Origin: Nitrosomonas marina
GTDB taxonomy: Bacteria; Pseudomonadota; Gammaproteobacteria; Burkholderiales; Nitrosomonadaceae
Length of the DNA stretch: 64,000 nt
Assembly: GCF_900110145.1 (NCBI RefSeq)
Contig: NZ_FOCP01000001.1
Coordinates: 243,165-307,164, forward strand
Direction: 5' to 3'
The position numbers and the translations under genes are program-made. The first letter of the stretch is position 1; each line of letters starts with the position of its first letter. The notes below the pieces were generated by a model that was not told the DNA's origin, searched no databases, and was given only the letters and a program-made list of their open reading frames with translations. Positions 1 to 9,082 of the stretch are shown here, in pieces.

Positions 1-71
1 CCTGCTGATAGAACTGCGGCCTTATTAATAAGAAAAGACGCAAATCGATAATATTCAACAATTAGCATTCA

Positions 72-1625
72 TTACTGTTCGCCAACCTTCTGCTGAATTC
101 GAACAATCACAAACTCCGCAGGCTTTAGCGGCGCAAAACCAACGATCACTATCACCTGACCCCGATCGATATCACCTTGTGTCATGGTGTCGCCCAATCC
201 GCAACGGACAAAATAGGCATCCTTGGCTGTAGCGCCTTGAAATGCACCGGCACGGAACAATCCATCCATAAAAGAACCGATATTTGCGCGCAACGCTCCC
301 CACAGCGGATGATCATTCGGTTCGAACACCGCCCATTGGATGCCGTTGTAAATGCTTTGTTCGATATAAATAGCCGTCCGCCTGACGGGGACATAACGCC
401 ACTCCGGATCAGCCCGCGTAGCCAGCGTTCTTGCGCCCCAGAACACCGGACCGAAACCCGGACGGTTACGGATACAGTTCACACCCGCAGGATTCAGACC
501 ATCCTGCTCCAGATCTTCTACATTAAACTGCAATCCGCTGACATTGATTCGTGTCTCGACGCCTGCCGGTGCTTTCCAAACACCGCGTTTACCGTCGATT
601 TTTGCCCACATTGCAGCGGCAATAGCCGAAGGTGGAATATTCAATGTCTTGCTGGCGGTCGGATTGGAATCCACGTGATACAGTGGATTGCTCACTGCCA
701 CCCAGGGATAGTACAGCACCGAGTAAGTCGATGTCGGCAGGCTCAACGACGATACATCATTGCCTGTTTCAAGCTCCGTATCGACCGGGGGATCGACAAT
801 CACTACACGACTCATGGTCGCTTCACAATGTGTAATCGTATTGGTAATAAAATCGTTAGTACTGCCATCGTCGGGCCACTGTTGGCCTGGCAGCACCATG
901 ATCGACACATCACGAAATTTGCGCAGTACGTCGTTATAAAAATTTAAATAATCATCGGCAGTCGGTCCGGTCTCGGAACCACCGGCCAACGTACTGAAAC
1001 TGGTAAAATTCCCATCTGCATCCTGCGTATTTGCATCTGGCAGCGCAGTCACGCCATCCTCGACTGTTATCCGAATCAGGTTGGAACTTGCATTAATGAC
1101 TTTCTCGACAAAATTATCATCAGTTGGGTTCATACTCATTCCGAGAAAAACCTCAGACGGAACAGGCACAAAATCACCGGCGACCTCGGTTCCGACATGA
1201 AGATCAAAACTGGCACCATCAACGGCGATGGCAACACGCAGCGCATCTCCCCAGTCACCTTCGCTGGAGGCTGTAACTGTCATGACATCCACGGGCGTAG
1301 TATCCTGCAAGACTACCGAGGCAACCACAGGCGCGGGATTACTGTCAAGAACACGGCAAATATATGCCGCTTTGCCACCATTCTGATAAAACGCACGAAC
1401 AGCCAGCGCCATATGGTCATTTTCATTCTCCACGCCGGAAGACTGAGCATAATCACCAAACTGGGAAATATACGCTTCCCATGTACCAATCAGTGTAGGT
1501 GTATTCGCCGGGCCTCTGAAAGGCGAACCGACAAATGCCGCAGTTGACGTAGATACACCCTCTATCGCTCTGGAACCACTGGGTATTTCTTCAATGTAAA
1601 CACCCGGATGTAAATAACTAGGCAT
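72..1625 (-). CDS. Contractile tail sheath protein (phage or extracellular contractile injection system)
   Basis: About 517 residues. The N-terminus (PSYLHPGVYIEEIPSG) is the classic opening of the tail-sheath family (PF04984), followed by a variable middle domain and a conserved C-terminal sheath core with a YVPVRR...IEQSI segment and a G-F-APLKPAEF ending. Sheath subunits stack around an inner tube and contract to drive it through a membrane. I start at 1625 because a GGGAGA Shine-Dalgarno lies 6 bases upstream; an in-frame start 14 codons earlier has no such site. Only this gene of the tail cluster is visible, since the window edge is 71 bases past its stop. It could belong to a prophage, an R-type tailocin or a PVC-like injection system; the neighbours to the left would decide. 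Confidence 0.88.
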   Translation of the reverse strand: MPSYLHPGVYIEEIPSGSRAIEGVSTSTAAFVGSPFRGPANTPTLIGTWEAYISQFGDYAQSSGVENENDHMALAVRAFYQNGGKAAYICRVLDSNPAPVVASVVLQDTTPVDVMTVTASSEGDWGDALRVAIAVDGASFDLHVGTEVAGDFVPVPSEVFLGMSMNPTDDNFVEKVINASSNLIRITVEDGVTALPDANTQDADGNFTSFSTLAGGSETGPTADDYLNFYNDVLRKFRDVSIMVLPGQQWPDDGSTNDFITNTITHCEATMSRVVIVDPPVDTELETGNDVSSLSLPTSTYSVLYYPWVAVSNPLYHVDSNPTASKTLNIPPSAIAAAMWAKIDGKRGVWKAPAGVETRINVSGLQFNVEDLEQDGLNPAGVNCIRNRPGFGPVFWGARTLATRADPEWRYVPVRRTAIYIEQSIYNGIQWAVFEPNDHPLWGALRANIGSFMDGLFRAGAFQGATAKDAYFVRCGLGDTMTQGDIDRGQVIVIVGFAPLKPAEFVIVRIQQKVGEQ

Positions 1626-2064
1626 TAGCTTCTCCCAAAGAAAATGAAATGATTGTGCTTTTAACATCGGAAGCGTATCGGTTCACGGTCAAAGGCAATG
1701 CCATGCGTACACCCAATAAAAACCAATACTGCTTATTGAACACATGCAAAAAACATGCCGGAATTACCCCATATTAAGTCACTGTTTTATATGTACAAGA
1801 AAAATACAATCCGCAACAATACGGGGCGTTTCTTACCCGGTTGTTGCTCAAGAGCAAACTGGTAATCAGGAAATTTCTATTTTGATAGACGTTTTATAAT
1901 CAATATCAACCGGGTAATAATTGACCCGGCAATGATCTTGATGTGTCTGGACACATGACACGGTAACGTTGTGTTACCGTGTCACTTGTATTTGGAATAT
2001 TTTCAGGAAAGAAATGTGTGAAAGAAAAAACAACGCAAAAATATACGATTACACGCAGCTTCTG
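1626..2064. other. Intergenic stretch with two abutting palindromes
   Basis: No credible gene is seen here. It separates the sheath gene from the 3' end of the TauE/SafE gene, both on the minus strand, so it should hold the terminator of one and the promoter of the other. Its only marked structure is the pair of inverted repeats at 1941-1984, listed separately. Confidence 0.6.
1941..1984. repeat. Two adjoining inverted repeats
   Basis: ATGTGTC-TG-GACACAT occupies 1941-1956. It shares its last base with a second perfect dyad, TGACACGGTAAC-GTTGT-GTTACCGTGTCA, at 1956-1984 (12-bp arms, 5-base loop). The second would fold into a strong hairpin in RNA from either strand. No T-run follows it on either strand, so it is not a textbook intrinsic terminator. 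It may be an operator for the sheath gene or a factor-dependent terminator for the sulfide operon. Confidence 0.6.
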
Positions 2065-2886
2065 CTAAATAAATAATTGAAACACCATTCCCATTGCAAT
2101 GATGATCGCCATCCAGGCAAACCCCTGTTGCAACCTTGATGCAGAAAAAAATGTCGAGAGCTTAAAACCCAGCATCATGCCGGCCAGTGCACCAACGCCA
2201 AACGGGATTCCCACAGACCAGTTCATCGAACCCAGCATGACTGCAGACCCGGCGCCGACCACTGAAACCAGCGCAATAACCGCAAGCGACGTAGCCAGAA
2301 TTGATTGCATATGGAGATAGGTCGCCTTTTTGAGCGCCGGCACAATGACAAAGCCGCCACCTACTCCAAGCAGACCGGACAGAAAGCCAGCCAGCGTGCC
2401 TGAATAACACAGCACGCGAGCGCAAGGCCAGGTCCATATCAAACGGCCATCCCTGTTTTCAGACTGACAGGGGATATCCGGTGATGGATGATACGCCGCT
2501 CCGGCTTGAACTTCAGGATCAAGCTGCCGATTAAGTCGCAGCATTTTGATCGCCACATAGAAGAGCATCAAGGCAAACAATAAAACCAAAGGCTCATGCG
2601 GCAATTGTTGTGAGAACCAGAGCCCTGCCGGCGCCGCCAGCGCGCCTGTCAGAGCGATTAACCCGGCGGCACGGTAGCGCAGCTTTTTCTGTTTCAGCCC
2701 AATCAATGCGCCCACAGTTGCCGATATACAGACAGCCAGCAACGCAACGGGAACAGCTTCGGACATGTCCATGTGTAGCCCGAAAACCAGAAGCGGCACC
2801 GCCAGAATCGCTCCACCTGCACCTGTCAGCCCAAGCACGATGCCGGTAAATGCTCCCAGCAGACAACTGACCAAAAATGTTTCCAT
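2065..2886 (-). CDS. TauE/SafE-family sulfite/organosulfur permease
   Basis: A 273-residue polytopic membrane protein with the two-fold TauE/SafE layout. A glycine-rich N-terminal half (FTGIVLGLTGAGGAILAVPLL) and a second half (GTLAGFLSGLLGVGGGFVIVP) carry the duplicated G-x-GGG motif. The family moves sulfite, thiosulfate or sulfoacetate. It starts 6 bases after the DUF442-SQR stop, so it is almost certainly co-transcribed with that gene and the ArsR regulator. In bigR-type operons of plant-associated bacteria a TauE-like protein is thought to export the sulfite made by persulfide dioxygenase, and the same role fits here by context. Confidence 0.9.
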   Translation of the reverse strand: METFLVSCLLGAFTGIVLGLTGAGGAILAVPLLVFGLHMDMSEAVPVALLAVCISATVGALIGLKQKKLRYRAAGLIALTGALAAPAGLWFSQQLPHEPLVLLFALMLFYVAIKMLRLNRQLDPEVQAGAAYHPSPDIPCQSENRDGRLIWTWPCARVLCYSGTLAGFLSGLLGVGGGFVIVPALKKATYLHMQSILATSLAVIALVSVVGAGSAVMLGSMNWSVGIPFGVGALAGMMLGFKLSTFFSASRLQQGFAWMAIIIAMGMVFQLFI

Positions 2887-2892
2887 GCCTGC

Positions 2893-4500
2893 TTAGTGCT
2901 TTTTACGTGGACTTGCAAGCCACTCGTGACCCTTCAACATACCATGCCAGTAAAGCCATGGAAACACGGTAGTTTTAAAAAACCAATACAGTTTTCTTGG
3001 CACTGCCGGCTTTAAAGGAAAGGTAGGCATCAATTTACCGCCAAATCCGAATTCTGCCAGCACAACTTTGCCTTTTTCAACAGTCAGTGGACACGCGCCA
3101 TATCCATCGTAAACCATTGGCAATTCCTCGTCTTCCTTGCTTGCCAGCAGATTCTCAGCGACCACAACAATCTGCTTTCTGATTGCTGCGACAGTTTTCG
3201 CATTCGGTGATGCACAGGCATCACCCAGCGCAAAGACATTGTCATAGTCAGGATGCTGTAACGTTTTTTCATTCACTTTACAAAACCCTGAAGCATCCGC
3301 CAAAGGACTGTCTCGCAAAAAATCCGGAGCCACTTGCGGTGGTGTTACATGCAGCATGTCAAACTGCTTTTCTACAGTATGTACATTGCCATCCGCGTCT
3401 TTACTCTCGAAACAGGCTATTCTATTGCGTCCGTCCACACTGATCAGATTCGAATTAAAGCTAAGCTGTGCATGGTATCGTTCGACATATTCCATGAGTG
3501 ACGGCACAAAATCCGCCACACCAAACAGCACTGCGCCAGCAGTATGAAACTCTACCTCAATATCACCCAGACATCCGTTAGTTAACCAGTGGTCACAAGA
3601 TAAATACATTGCTTTCTGAGGTGCGCCAGCACATTTGATCGGCATCGGCGGTTGTGTAAACAGTGCTTTTCCCTGCTTTAATTGTTGTACCAGCGACCAG
3701 GTATAAGGTGCCAGATCATATCGGTAATTAGAAGTCACGCCATTTTCTCCCAGCGTCTCCTCGACACCCGCAATTTTTTCCCATGCCAGACGGATTCCGG
3801 GACAGACTACTAGCTGGCGATAACCGATCTTGCGCCCATCTACAAGCTTTACCAGATTACTCGCCGGATCGAAACCCGATGCTTCAGCATGTATCCACTC
3901 CGCATGCTCAGGAATTACATCTGCCATTCTGCGCCTCGTCTGATTAACATCATATGCACCGCCACCCACCAGCGTCCACGCTGGCTGATAATAATGCTTA
4001 TCATTTGGTTCGATAATTGCAATTCGCAAAGCTGGCCGCCGTCTCAGCAAGCTGGCTGTAACCCCGATACCAGCAGACCCACCGCCGACAACCACCACAT
4101 CGAAGACATTTCCCCAGTTACAGGCATCGACAGTGGATTGATGTATTCTGGACGCCTCATCATCGGATTTGGACATGGCGTGCAGTGCTGTCGCTCGTTT
4201 GCCTGAGCCACAAAACGCTAATACAGGTCCGGGCAACTCAGTCAGCAGTCTATGAAATGCTTCACTTCGCTCTGCTGGTATGTTTCCTAATCGAACCGGC
4301 AAGTATGCAAACTCCATTCCAAGCACTCTGGCCTGTTGTTCCAGCTGCTCGCTGGTTGGCTGGTTCTCCCCGCCCTCGAAATCGGGCCGGTTGCAGATTA
4401 TCGAATTAAATCCGGATTCAGCGATGATAGTCAAATCATCCACGCTGATTTGACCGGTGACCGACAATTTTTCGTCCAGTCGTTTAATTTCCAAACCCAT
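2893..4500 (-). CDS. DUF442 phosphatase/rhodanese-like domain fused to a sulfide:quinone oxidoreductase-like flavoprotein
   Basis: 535 residues. Residues 1-110 are a DUF442 (beta-lactamase-hydrolase-like phosphatase) domain with a C-x4-R loop, FCGSGKR, near residue 97. From about residue 132 a Rossmann FAD motif (VVVVGGGSAGIGVTASL) opens an SQR-like flavoprotein with the FALGDACASPNAKT motif near the C-terminus. SQRs oxidise sulfide to persulfide at the membrane and reduce quinone; the N-terminal cysteine loop could accept or transfer sulfane sulfur (inference). AGGAGA precedes the start at 4500. It lies between the ArsR-type regulator and the TauE permease on the same strand. Confidence 0.9.
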   Translation of the reverse strand: MGLEIKRLDEKLSVTGQISVDDLTIIAESGFNSIICNRPDFEGGENQPTSEQLEQQARVLGMEFAYLPVRLGNIPAERSEAFHRLLTELPGPVLAFCGSGKRATALHAMSKSDDEASRIHQSTVDACNWGNVFDVVVVGGGSAGIGVTASLLRRRPALRIAIIEPNDKHYYQPAWTLVGGGAYDVNQTRRRMADVIPEHAEWIHAEASGFDPASNLVKLVDGRKIGYRQLVVCPGIRLAWEKIAGVEETLGENGVTSNYRYDLAPYTWSLVQQLKQGKALFTQPPMPIKCAGAPQKAMYLSCDHWLTNGCLGDIEVEFHTAGAVLFGVADFVPSLMEYVERYHAQLSFNSNLISVDGRNRIACFESKDADGNVHTVEKQFDMLHVTPPQVAPDFLRDSPLADASGFCKVNEKTLQHPDYDNVFALGDACASPNAKTVAAIRKQIVVVAENLLASKEDEELPMVYDGYGACPLTVEKGKVVLAEFGFGGKLMPTFPLKPAVPRKLYWFFKTTVFPWLYWHGMLKGHEWLASPRKKH

Positions 4501-4592
4501 AGCCTTTCTCCTGTAGAAAAGTCATTGCCACACACAAACTGATATCAAAGACTCGAACCCGGATGCGAATTACAGTTTTAGCGCAGACGAGG

Positions 4593-4958
4593 TTAGCTGG
4601 CAGACTGATTGCTGTTTGCATGGTGACCACAATATAGATCGAACAGCGTCTGCATGATACGTATTGCTTCCTTGCTGGCCAGACTATAATAAATATATTT
4701 TCCTTGACGCTGCGTCGTTACCAGCCCTTCTTCGCGCAATACTGAAAGCTGCTGGGAAAGCGTTGGTTGACGAATGTCCAGCATACCCTCCAGCTCTCCC
4801 ACATTTCTTGCGCCCTGACTAAGCTGGCAGAGGATCAGCAAACGGTCTTCATTTGCCAGCACCTTCAGAATCGCGCATGCCTGTGATGCTGATTCGCGCA
4901 CTTCATCCATCTCGGGAAGCGCCAATTCTTTTTTTGCTTTAAATGATTCATTATTCAT
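4593..4958 (-). CDS. bigR: ArsR-family repressor of the BigR/SqrR persulfide-sensing type
   Basis: 121 residues with a winged-helix DNA-binding core (recognition segment RQPTLSQQLSVLREEGLV, then the wing TTQRQGKYIYYSL). Cysteines lie at 28, 44 and 110. The 66-residue spacing of C44 and C110 equals that of C42 and C108 in BigR, which form a disulfide or polysulfide bridge that releases DNA. It probably controls both the downstream SQR-TauE genes and the divergent dioxygenase through the AT-rich interval at 4959-5172. The BigR/SqrR assignment rests on the cysteine spacing and gene context. Confidence 0.85.
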   Translation of the reverse strand: MNNESFKAKKELALPEMDEVRESASQACAILKVLANEDRLLILCQLSQGARNVGELEGMLDIRQPTLSQQLSVLREEGLVTTQRQGKYIYYSLASKEAIRIMQTLFDLYCGHHANSNQSAS

Positions 4959-5092
4959 TGATTATCCGCAGTATCGCTTTGTTTTGTTTTCACACCCATC
5001 AGGCATTTAATGCATGTTACTGCAAATACCCGACTTAAACTCACTATCGTGATAACAATAAAGTAGCCTAATAAATATGTTTAAATAAAATG

Positions 5093-5121
5093 TTGATAGA
5101 TGATATATATACTGATATATT
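5093..5121 (+). promoter_or_regulatory. Predicted sigma70 promoter of the persulfide dioxygenase gene, with probable regulator site
   Basis: TTGATA (5093-5098), a 17-base spacer and TATATT (5116-5121) form a near-consensus sigma70 promoter 50 bases upstream of the dioxygenase start. The sequence around it is very AT-rich with repeated ATATAT blocks. GTTGATA at 5092-5098 is mirrored by TATCAAC at 5144-5150, a candidate dyad flanking the start of transcription. BigR-type repressors bind AT-rich dyads, so repression here is plausible but not shown. Confidence 0.55.
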
Positions 5122-5172
5122 ATTGTCAAGTATATTATTAACATATCAACTCTGCTCAAAAAGGAGAACACA

Positions 5173-6033
5173 ATGCCACCTAATATTACTCCGTTTTTTG
5201 ATACGACAACCTGCACGATCAGCTATGTCGTATATGACGAGAGCACCGGGGGTTGCGCCATTATTGATCCAGTTCTCGACTATGAACCCAGGTCAGGCCG
5301 TATTCACACAGATTTTTCCGACAAACTGATTGATTTCATTCAACGCCAGCATCTGAGTGTTGAGTGGATTCTTGAAACACATGCACATGCTGATCATTTA
5401 TCCTCCGCGTATTACCTAAAAAAGAAGCTGGGTGGCAGAATCGCCATAGGTGACCGGATCCCTGCAGTGCAAACAACCTTTAAAAAAATTTTCAATTTGG
5501 GAGATGAATTCATACCGGATGGCCATCACTTCAATCACTTGCTGGCAGACGAGGAAACATTCCATATTGGAAAATTATCTGCCAGGGCGCTATTTGTTCC
5601 CGGGCATACCCCGGCTGACATGGCTTATCAAATTGATGACGCAATTTTTGTAGGCGATACGCTTTTTATGCCGGATGTTGGTACCGCGCGCGCCGATTTT
5701 CCAGGCGGCAATGCACAAACGCTTTATCGTTCCATTCAAAAAATACTGGCTTTTCCTTCACAAACACGGTTGTTCATGTGCCACGACTACCCGCCTGACG
5801 GACGTGACCCTGCGTGGGAAACAACCGTTTCCCAGCAGCGCAAGGAGAATATCCATGTGCATGACGGTATTGATGAACAGACGTTTATTGAAATGCGCAA
5901 CAAAAGAGACGCGACACTTGAAGCGCCTGTATTGTTATTGCCATCAATCCAAACCAATATCCGGGCAGGAGATTTACCACCACCCGAAAATAATGGAGTA
6001 TCCTATTTTAAGATACCGATAAAGACATCCTGA
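5173..6033 (+). CDS. Persulfide dioxygenase-like metallo-beta-lactamase hydrolase (Blh/ETHE1 type)
   Basis: 286 residues. The metal-binding signature THAHADH begins near residue 69, followed by PGHTPADMAY, the VGDTLFMPDVGTAR segment and MCHDYPP near residue 200, the pattern of Blh/ETHE1-like persulfide dioxygenases. These enzymes use one non-haem Fe(II) to oxidise glutathione persulfide to sulfite. A strong AAGGAG site precedes the ATG. In related bacteria the Blh protein carries its own DUF442 domain; here that domain is on the SQR instead. Divergent from the BigR-like regulator, which presumably represses it. Confidence 0.9.
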   Translation: MPPNITPFFDTTTCTISYVVYDESTGGCAIIDPVLDYEPRSGRIHTDFSDKLIDFIQRQHLSVEWILETHAHADHLSSAYYLKKKLGGRIAIGDRIPAVQTTFKKIFNLGDEFIPDGHHFNHLLADEETFHIGKLSARALFVPGHTPADMAYQIDDAIFVGDTLFMPDVGTARADFPGGNAQTLYRSIQKILAFPSQTRLFMCHDYPPDGRDPAWETTVSQQRKENIHVHDGIDEQTFIEMRNKRDATLEAPVLLLPSIQTNIRAGDLPPPENNGVSYFKIPIKTS

Positions 6034-6074
6034 TTATCGGAATACGTATCCTGTTAGTTTTCGAGGAGAACACC

Positions 6075-7670
6075 ATGACTCATCCCGAAATAACCCGCCG
6101 AAAATTTCTGCAATACACCATCCTGGGCACGCTGGCATCGGCTATTCCCGGTTTAAACAGGGCTGAAAACCGATTGATTAATAAAGAACCTGATAAAAAC
6201 TTCAGGCCGGATGTCGAACTGGAGCTGTATGCGCAAAATGCGGAAGTGCCAATTCTGCCCGGCGCCCACACGCACGTATACCAATATACCTGCAAATTGC
6301 TCAAGGGTCCGGCCCATACGGTCAAAACATTACCAGGCTACCTGGGGCCGATTCTCAACTTTGAGCGCGGTCAGAAAGTACGAATCTTCTTTTACAACAG
6401 AATTGCCGAACCGGTCATCACGCACTGGCATGGGCTGCATGTGCCACAAAAAATGGACGGCCACCCTATGTATGAAATTTACAATGGAGAGCGATACGTA
6501 TACGAATTCGAGATCGACAACCCGGCCGCGACTTACTGGTACCACTCCCATACCCACGAGATGACGGCAACACAGGTTTATCAGGGACTTGCTGGCCTGA
6601 TTACCGTTCGCGATGCGGCCGAGCAGAAACTTGAACTGCCAGCCGATGAATATGAAATACCCCTGATCATCCAAGACAGGACTTTTACAAGGGGCAATCA
6701 ACTGCAATATCTACACGGCAGGCATCGACGCATGATGGGATTTCTGGGCGACACCATTTTGATCAATGGGCAGGCAAACGCGACCTTTCCCGTTAAATCG
6801 AGAGCTTATCGCTTGCGTCTGCTGAATGGATCCAATTCCCGGATTTACAAGTTAGGATGGGATGACGGAACGCCGCTGACTGTGATAGGAACCGATGGCG
6901 GTCTGCTGGAAACACCTGAAACATTTCCATACGTCATGCTGGCACCTGCCGAACGCGTTGAGTTATGGGTGGATTTTTCCGGTCGAAAAACGGGTTCGGA
7001 GCTGACATTGCAGAGCCTGAGATACAAAGATGGCGGCACACGGATGGGCAGAATGGGAGGAATGGGTGGCGGAATGTCACAGGGAAAATCTTTTCCCATT
7101 GCAAAATTCAGTATTAAAGAGCGGGTCGGCGAATCGCATCAACTACCTAAAAAACTGGTGCCGATACGGCAATTAAGCGCAAAGGATCTGACCAGCCCCG
7201 CCAGAACGGTACCAATTGAAATCGGCATGCGCCATATGCTGTTTCAGCTCAACGATCAGACTTTCAGAATGCACGATCATCAGAACATTGAAAGAATCCC
7301 GGTCAATACGATACAGAAAATTCGAATTTTTCACGAAGGACGTATGAGCGGTAGCGGACGCGGCGGCGGAATGGGTGGAGCTCGCGGCATGGGCATGATG
7401 GGTATGATGTTGTCTCTGCCGCACCCCATTCATCTGCATGGCCAGCAATTCCAGATTCTGTCACGCAAGCAAAATGAATCAAACAGTGCCTACGAAACCG
7501 TAAAGGACGGCTTTATTCATAACGGCTGGAAAGATACCGTACTGGTAATGCCCGGCGAAGACATCGAAATCATTAAACCCTTTGAGGATTATACTGGTCT
7601 ATACCTTTATCATTGTCATAATCTGGAGCATGAAGATTTAGGCATGATGCGCAACTTCGACGTCTATTAA
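6075..7670 (+). CDS. Tat-exported multicopper oxidase (CueO/SufI-like)
   Basis: 531 residues. A twin-arginine signal (TRRKFLQYTILG) indicates folded export to the periplasm. All four copper-site motifs are present: HWHG, WYHSHTH, HPIHLHG and the C-terminal HCHNLEHEDLGMM, where His-Cys-His and the axial Met define the T1 and trinuclear sites. Two Gly/Met-rich loops (about residues 322-340 and 425-447) resemble the methionine-rich segments of cuprous oxidases, so Cu(I) oxidation or copper tolerance is a reasonable guess. GAGGAG precedes the ATG. It sits 41 bases after the persulfide dioxygenase gene and may be read from the same promoter. Confidence 0.92.
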   Translation: MTHPEITRRKFLQYTILGTLASAIPGLNRAENRLINKEPDKNFRPDVELELYAQNAEVPILPGAHTHVYQYTCKLLKGPAHTVKTLPGYLGPILNFERGQKVRIFFYNRIAEPVITHWHGLHVPQKMDGHPMYEIYNGERYVYEFEIDNPAATYWYHSHTHEMTATQVYQGLAGLITVRDAAEQKLELPADEYEIPLIIQDRTFTRGNQLQYLHGRHRRMMGFLGDTILINGQANATFPVKSRAYRLRLLNGSNSRIYKLGWDDGTPLTVIGTDGGLLETPETFPYVMLAPAERVELWVDFSGRKTGSELTLQSLRYKDGGTRMGRMGGMGGGMSQGKSFPIAKFSIKERVGESHQLPKKLVPIRQLSAKDLTSPARTVPIEIGMRHMLFQLNDQTFRMHDHQNIERIPVNTIQKIRIFHEGRMSGSGRGGGMGGARGMGMMGMMLSLPHPIHLHGQQFQILSRKQNESNSAYETVKDGFIHNGWKDTVLVMPGEDIEIIKPFEDYTGLYLYHCHNLEHEDLGMMRNFDVY

Positions 7671-7720
7671 CGTTTATTTTCTCGGCATCAATGAACCTGC
7701 AATTTTGAACACGACATATT

Positions 7721-9025
7721 ATGCGCCTATCTCGACGAAAATTTCTTGGATTAACAGGAGCCGCCACATTGGTTGCCACCTGTTCGCCCATTGCGCTTGC
7801 TGGCCAGACACCCCGAAATGCCTTATACGAACAAACATCTCCCGGCCTGAAAGATTTGTCGGCATTGGCCCGGCAGAGGTCAACCATGCTGGGTTATCCG
7901 ATCAATCTGAATTTCCCTCCCGCTGCATTTTTCAAATGGCGGGAAAAATTGAATACAGCCGGATTGGATCAATTTAACTTTAATAACGTTGGCGACCCTT
8001 TCAAAAAGGGCCATTTCTCGTATAACACGCATGATTTTGAGAAAGAGCTGATCGAGCGGTTTGGCACAATTTATGGCTTTGCACAAAAAAAGGTGTGGGG
8101 ATTTTTGTCCAACAGCGGCACTGACAGTAATATGCACGGCATTTACATCGGCCGTACGCTGTTGCACTATCGAACCGGCACCCTGCCCAAAATCTATTTC
8201 ACCCGTGAAGCGCACTACTCGATTCAGATCCTCAGCAATGTGATGAACCTGGACCGGGTTGTAGTTGATACCGAAGCGGACGGCAGTATGGATATCAGCG
8301 ATCTCGAACAAAAGTTGAGCGCCAATACTGATTATCCAGCGCTGGTAGTCGCAACGGTCGGCACGACATTCAAGGGCGCCATCGACTCAATCGACGGCAT
8401 CCAAAGTAAACTGAAAGGACGTGACTATTATTTGCATCTTGATGCTGCATTGTTTGGCGGTTATCTTCCACACACCCCTTTTGCAGATGAGCTTTTGCAG
8501 ATTCGCCGCACCGATCAGTCACCGCGTTATCATTCCATAGCTGTTTCCTGCCACAAATTTTTCGGTTACCCGTCACCTGCCGGTTTATTTATGACATCAC
8601 AAGAAATTTTTGAAGAGTTTGAGGCGCAGTTTGCCAAGATTCACGATCCCCAGTATATTCTGCAGGTACCGGGCACCATCACCTGCTCACGAGATTCAGT
8701 GAAACCCGCCGAATTTTATTTTTTCAGTTCGGATTCGGAATTATCACGCCAAAAATCAGACGCCCGGCTGATGCTTGATAATGCTGGATACCTGCATAAA
8801 GAGATGCTGACACACCTGAAGCATCTCGAACCGGAACGTACCGGACAACGTTCGCCTATCGTTTATTTCAGAAAACCGTCTGAAGAAATCGTTGACCGCT
8901 ATACACTGGCAGTCATGCAGTCTGATCGCAAACACAAAACGACAGCATATGCGCACGTAGTTGTCATGCCACACGTGAGCAAGAAGACACTGGATCGTTT
9001 TCTGGAAGATCTCTCAAGGCAGTAA
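7721..9025 (+). CDS. Tat-exported PLP-dependent decarboxylase-like protein (histidine decarboxylase family)
   Basis: 434 residues. The N-terminus has a clear twin-arginine signal (SRRKFLGLTGAATLVA) with a hydrophobic stretch ending near residue 27. The rest is a fold-type I PLP enzyme resembling group II decarboxylases of the histidine decarboxylase branch: SNSGTDSNMHG for phosphate binding, VATVGTTFKGA, HLDAALFGGY with the Asp that pairs with the pyridine nitrogen, and the Schiff-base lysine in SCHKFFGYPSPAG. Such enzymes are normally cytoplasmic, so a Tat signal is odd but would allow cofactor loading before export. It follows the multicopper oxidase by 50 bases on the same strand. The actual substrate is unknown. 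Confidence 0.8.
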   Translation: MRLSRRKFLGLTGAATLVATCSPIALAGQTPRNALYEQTSPGLKDLSALARQRSTMLGYPINLNFPPAAFFKWREKLNTAGLDQFNFNNVGDPFKKGHFSYNTHDFEKELIERFGTIYGFAQKKVWGFLSNSGTDSNMHGIYIGRTLLHYRTGTLPKIYFTREAHYSIQILSNVMNLDRVVVDTEADGSMDISDLEQKLSANTDYPALVVATVGTTFKGAIDSIDGIQSKLKGRDYYLHLDAALFGGYLPHTPFADELLQIRRTDQSPRYHSIAVSCHKFFGYPSPAGLFMTSQEIFEEFEAQFAKIHDPQYILQVPGTITCSRDSVKPAEFYFFSSDSELSRQKSDARLMLDNAGYLHKEMLTHLKHLEPERTGQRSPIVYFRKPSEEIVDRYTLAVMQSDRKHKTTAYAHVVVMPHVSKKTLDRFLEDLSRQ

Positions 9026-9082
9026 ACTCTATCATAGTGGCAGGGTGAGATATGAAGTAACAGTTAGCAGAAAACGCAACAA

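Noticed and set aside
4540..4600. Minus-strand GGGTTCGAGTC resembling a tRNA T-loop
   Set aside because: The flanks do not form a T-stem, and there is no room for D and anticodon arms between the two genes.
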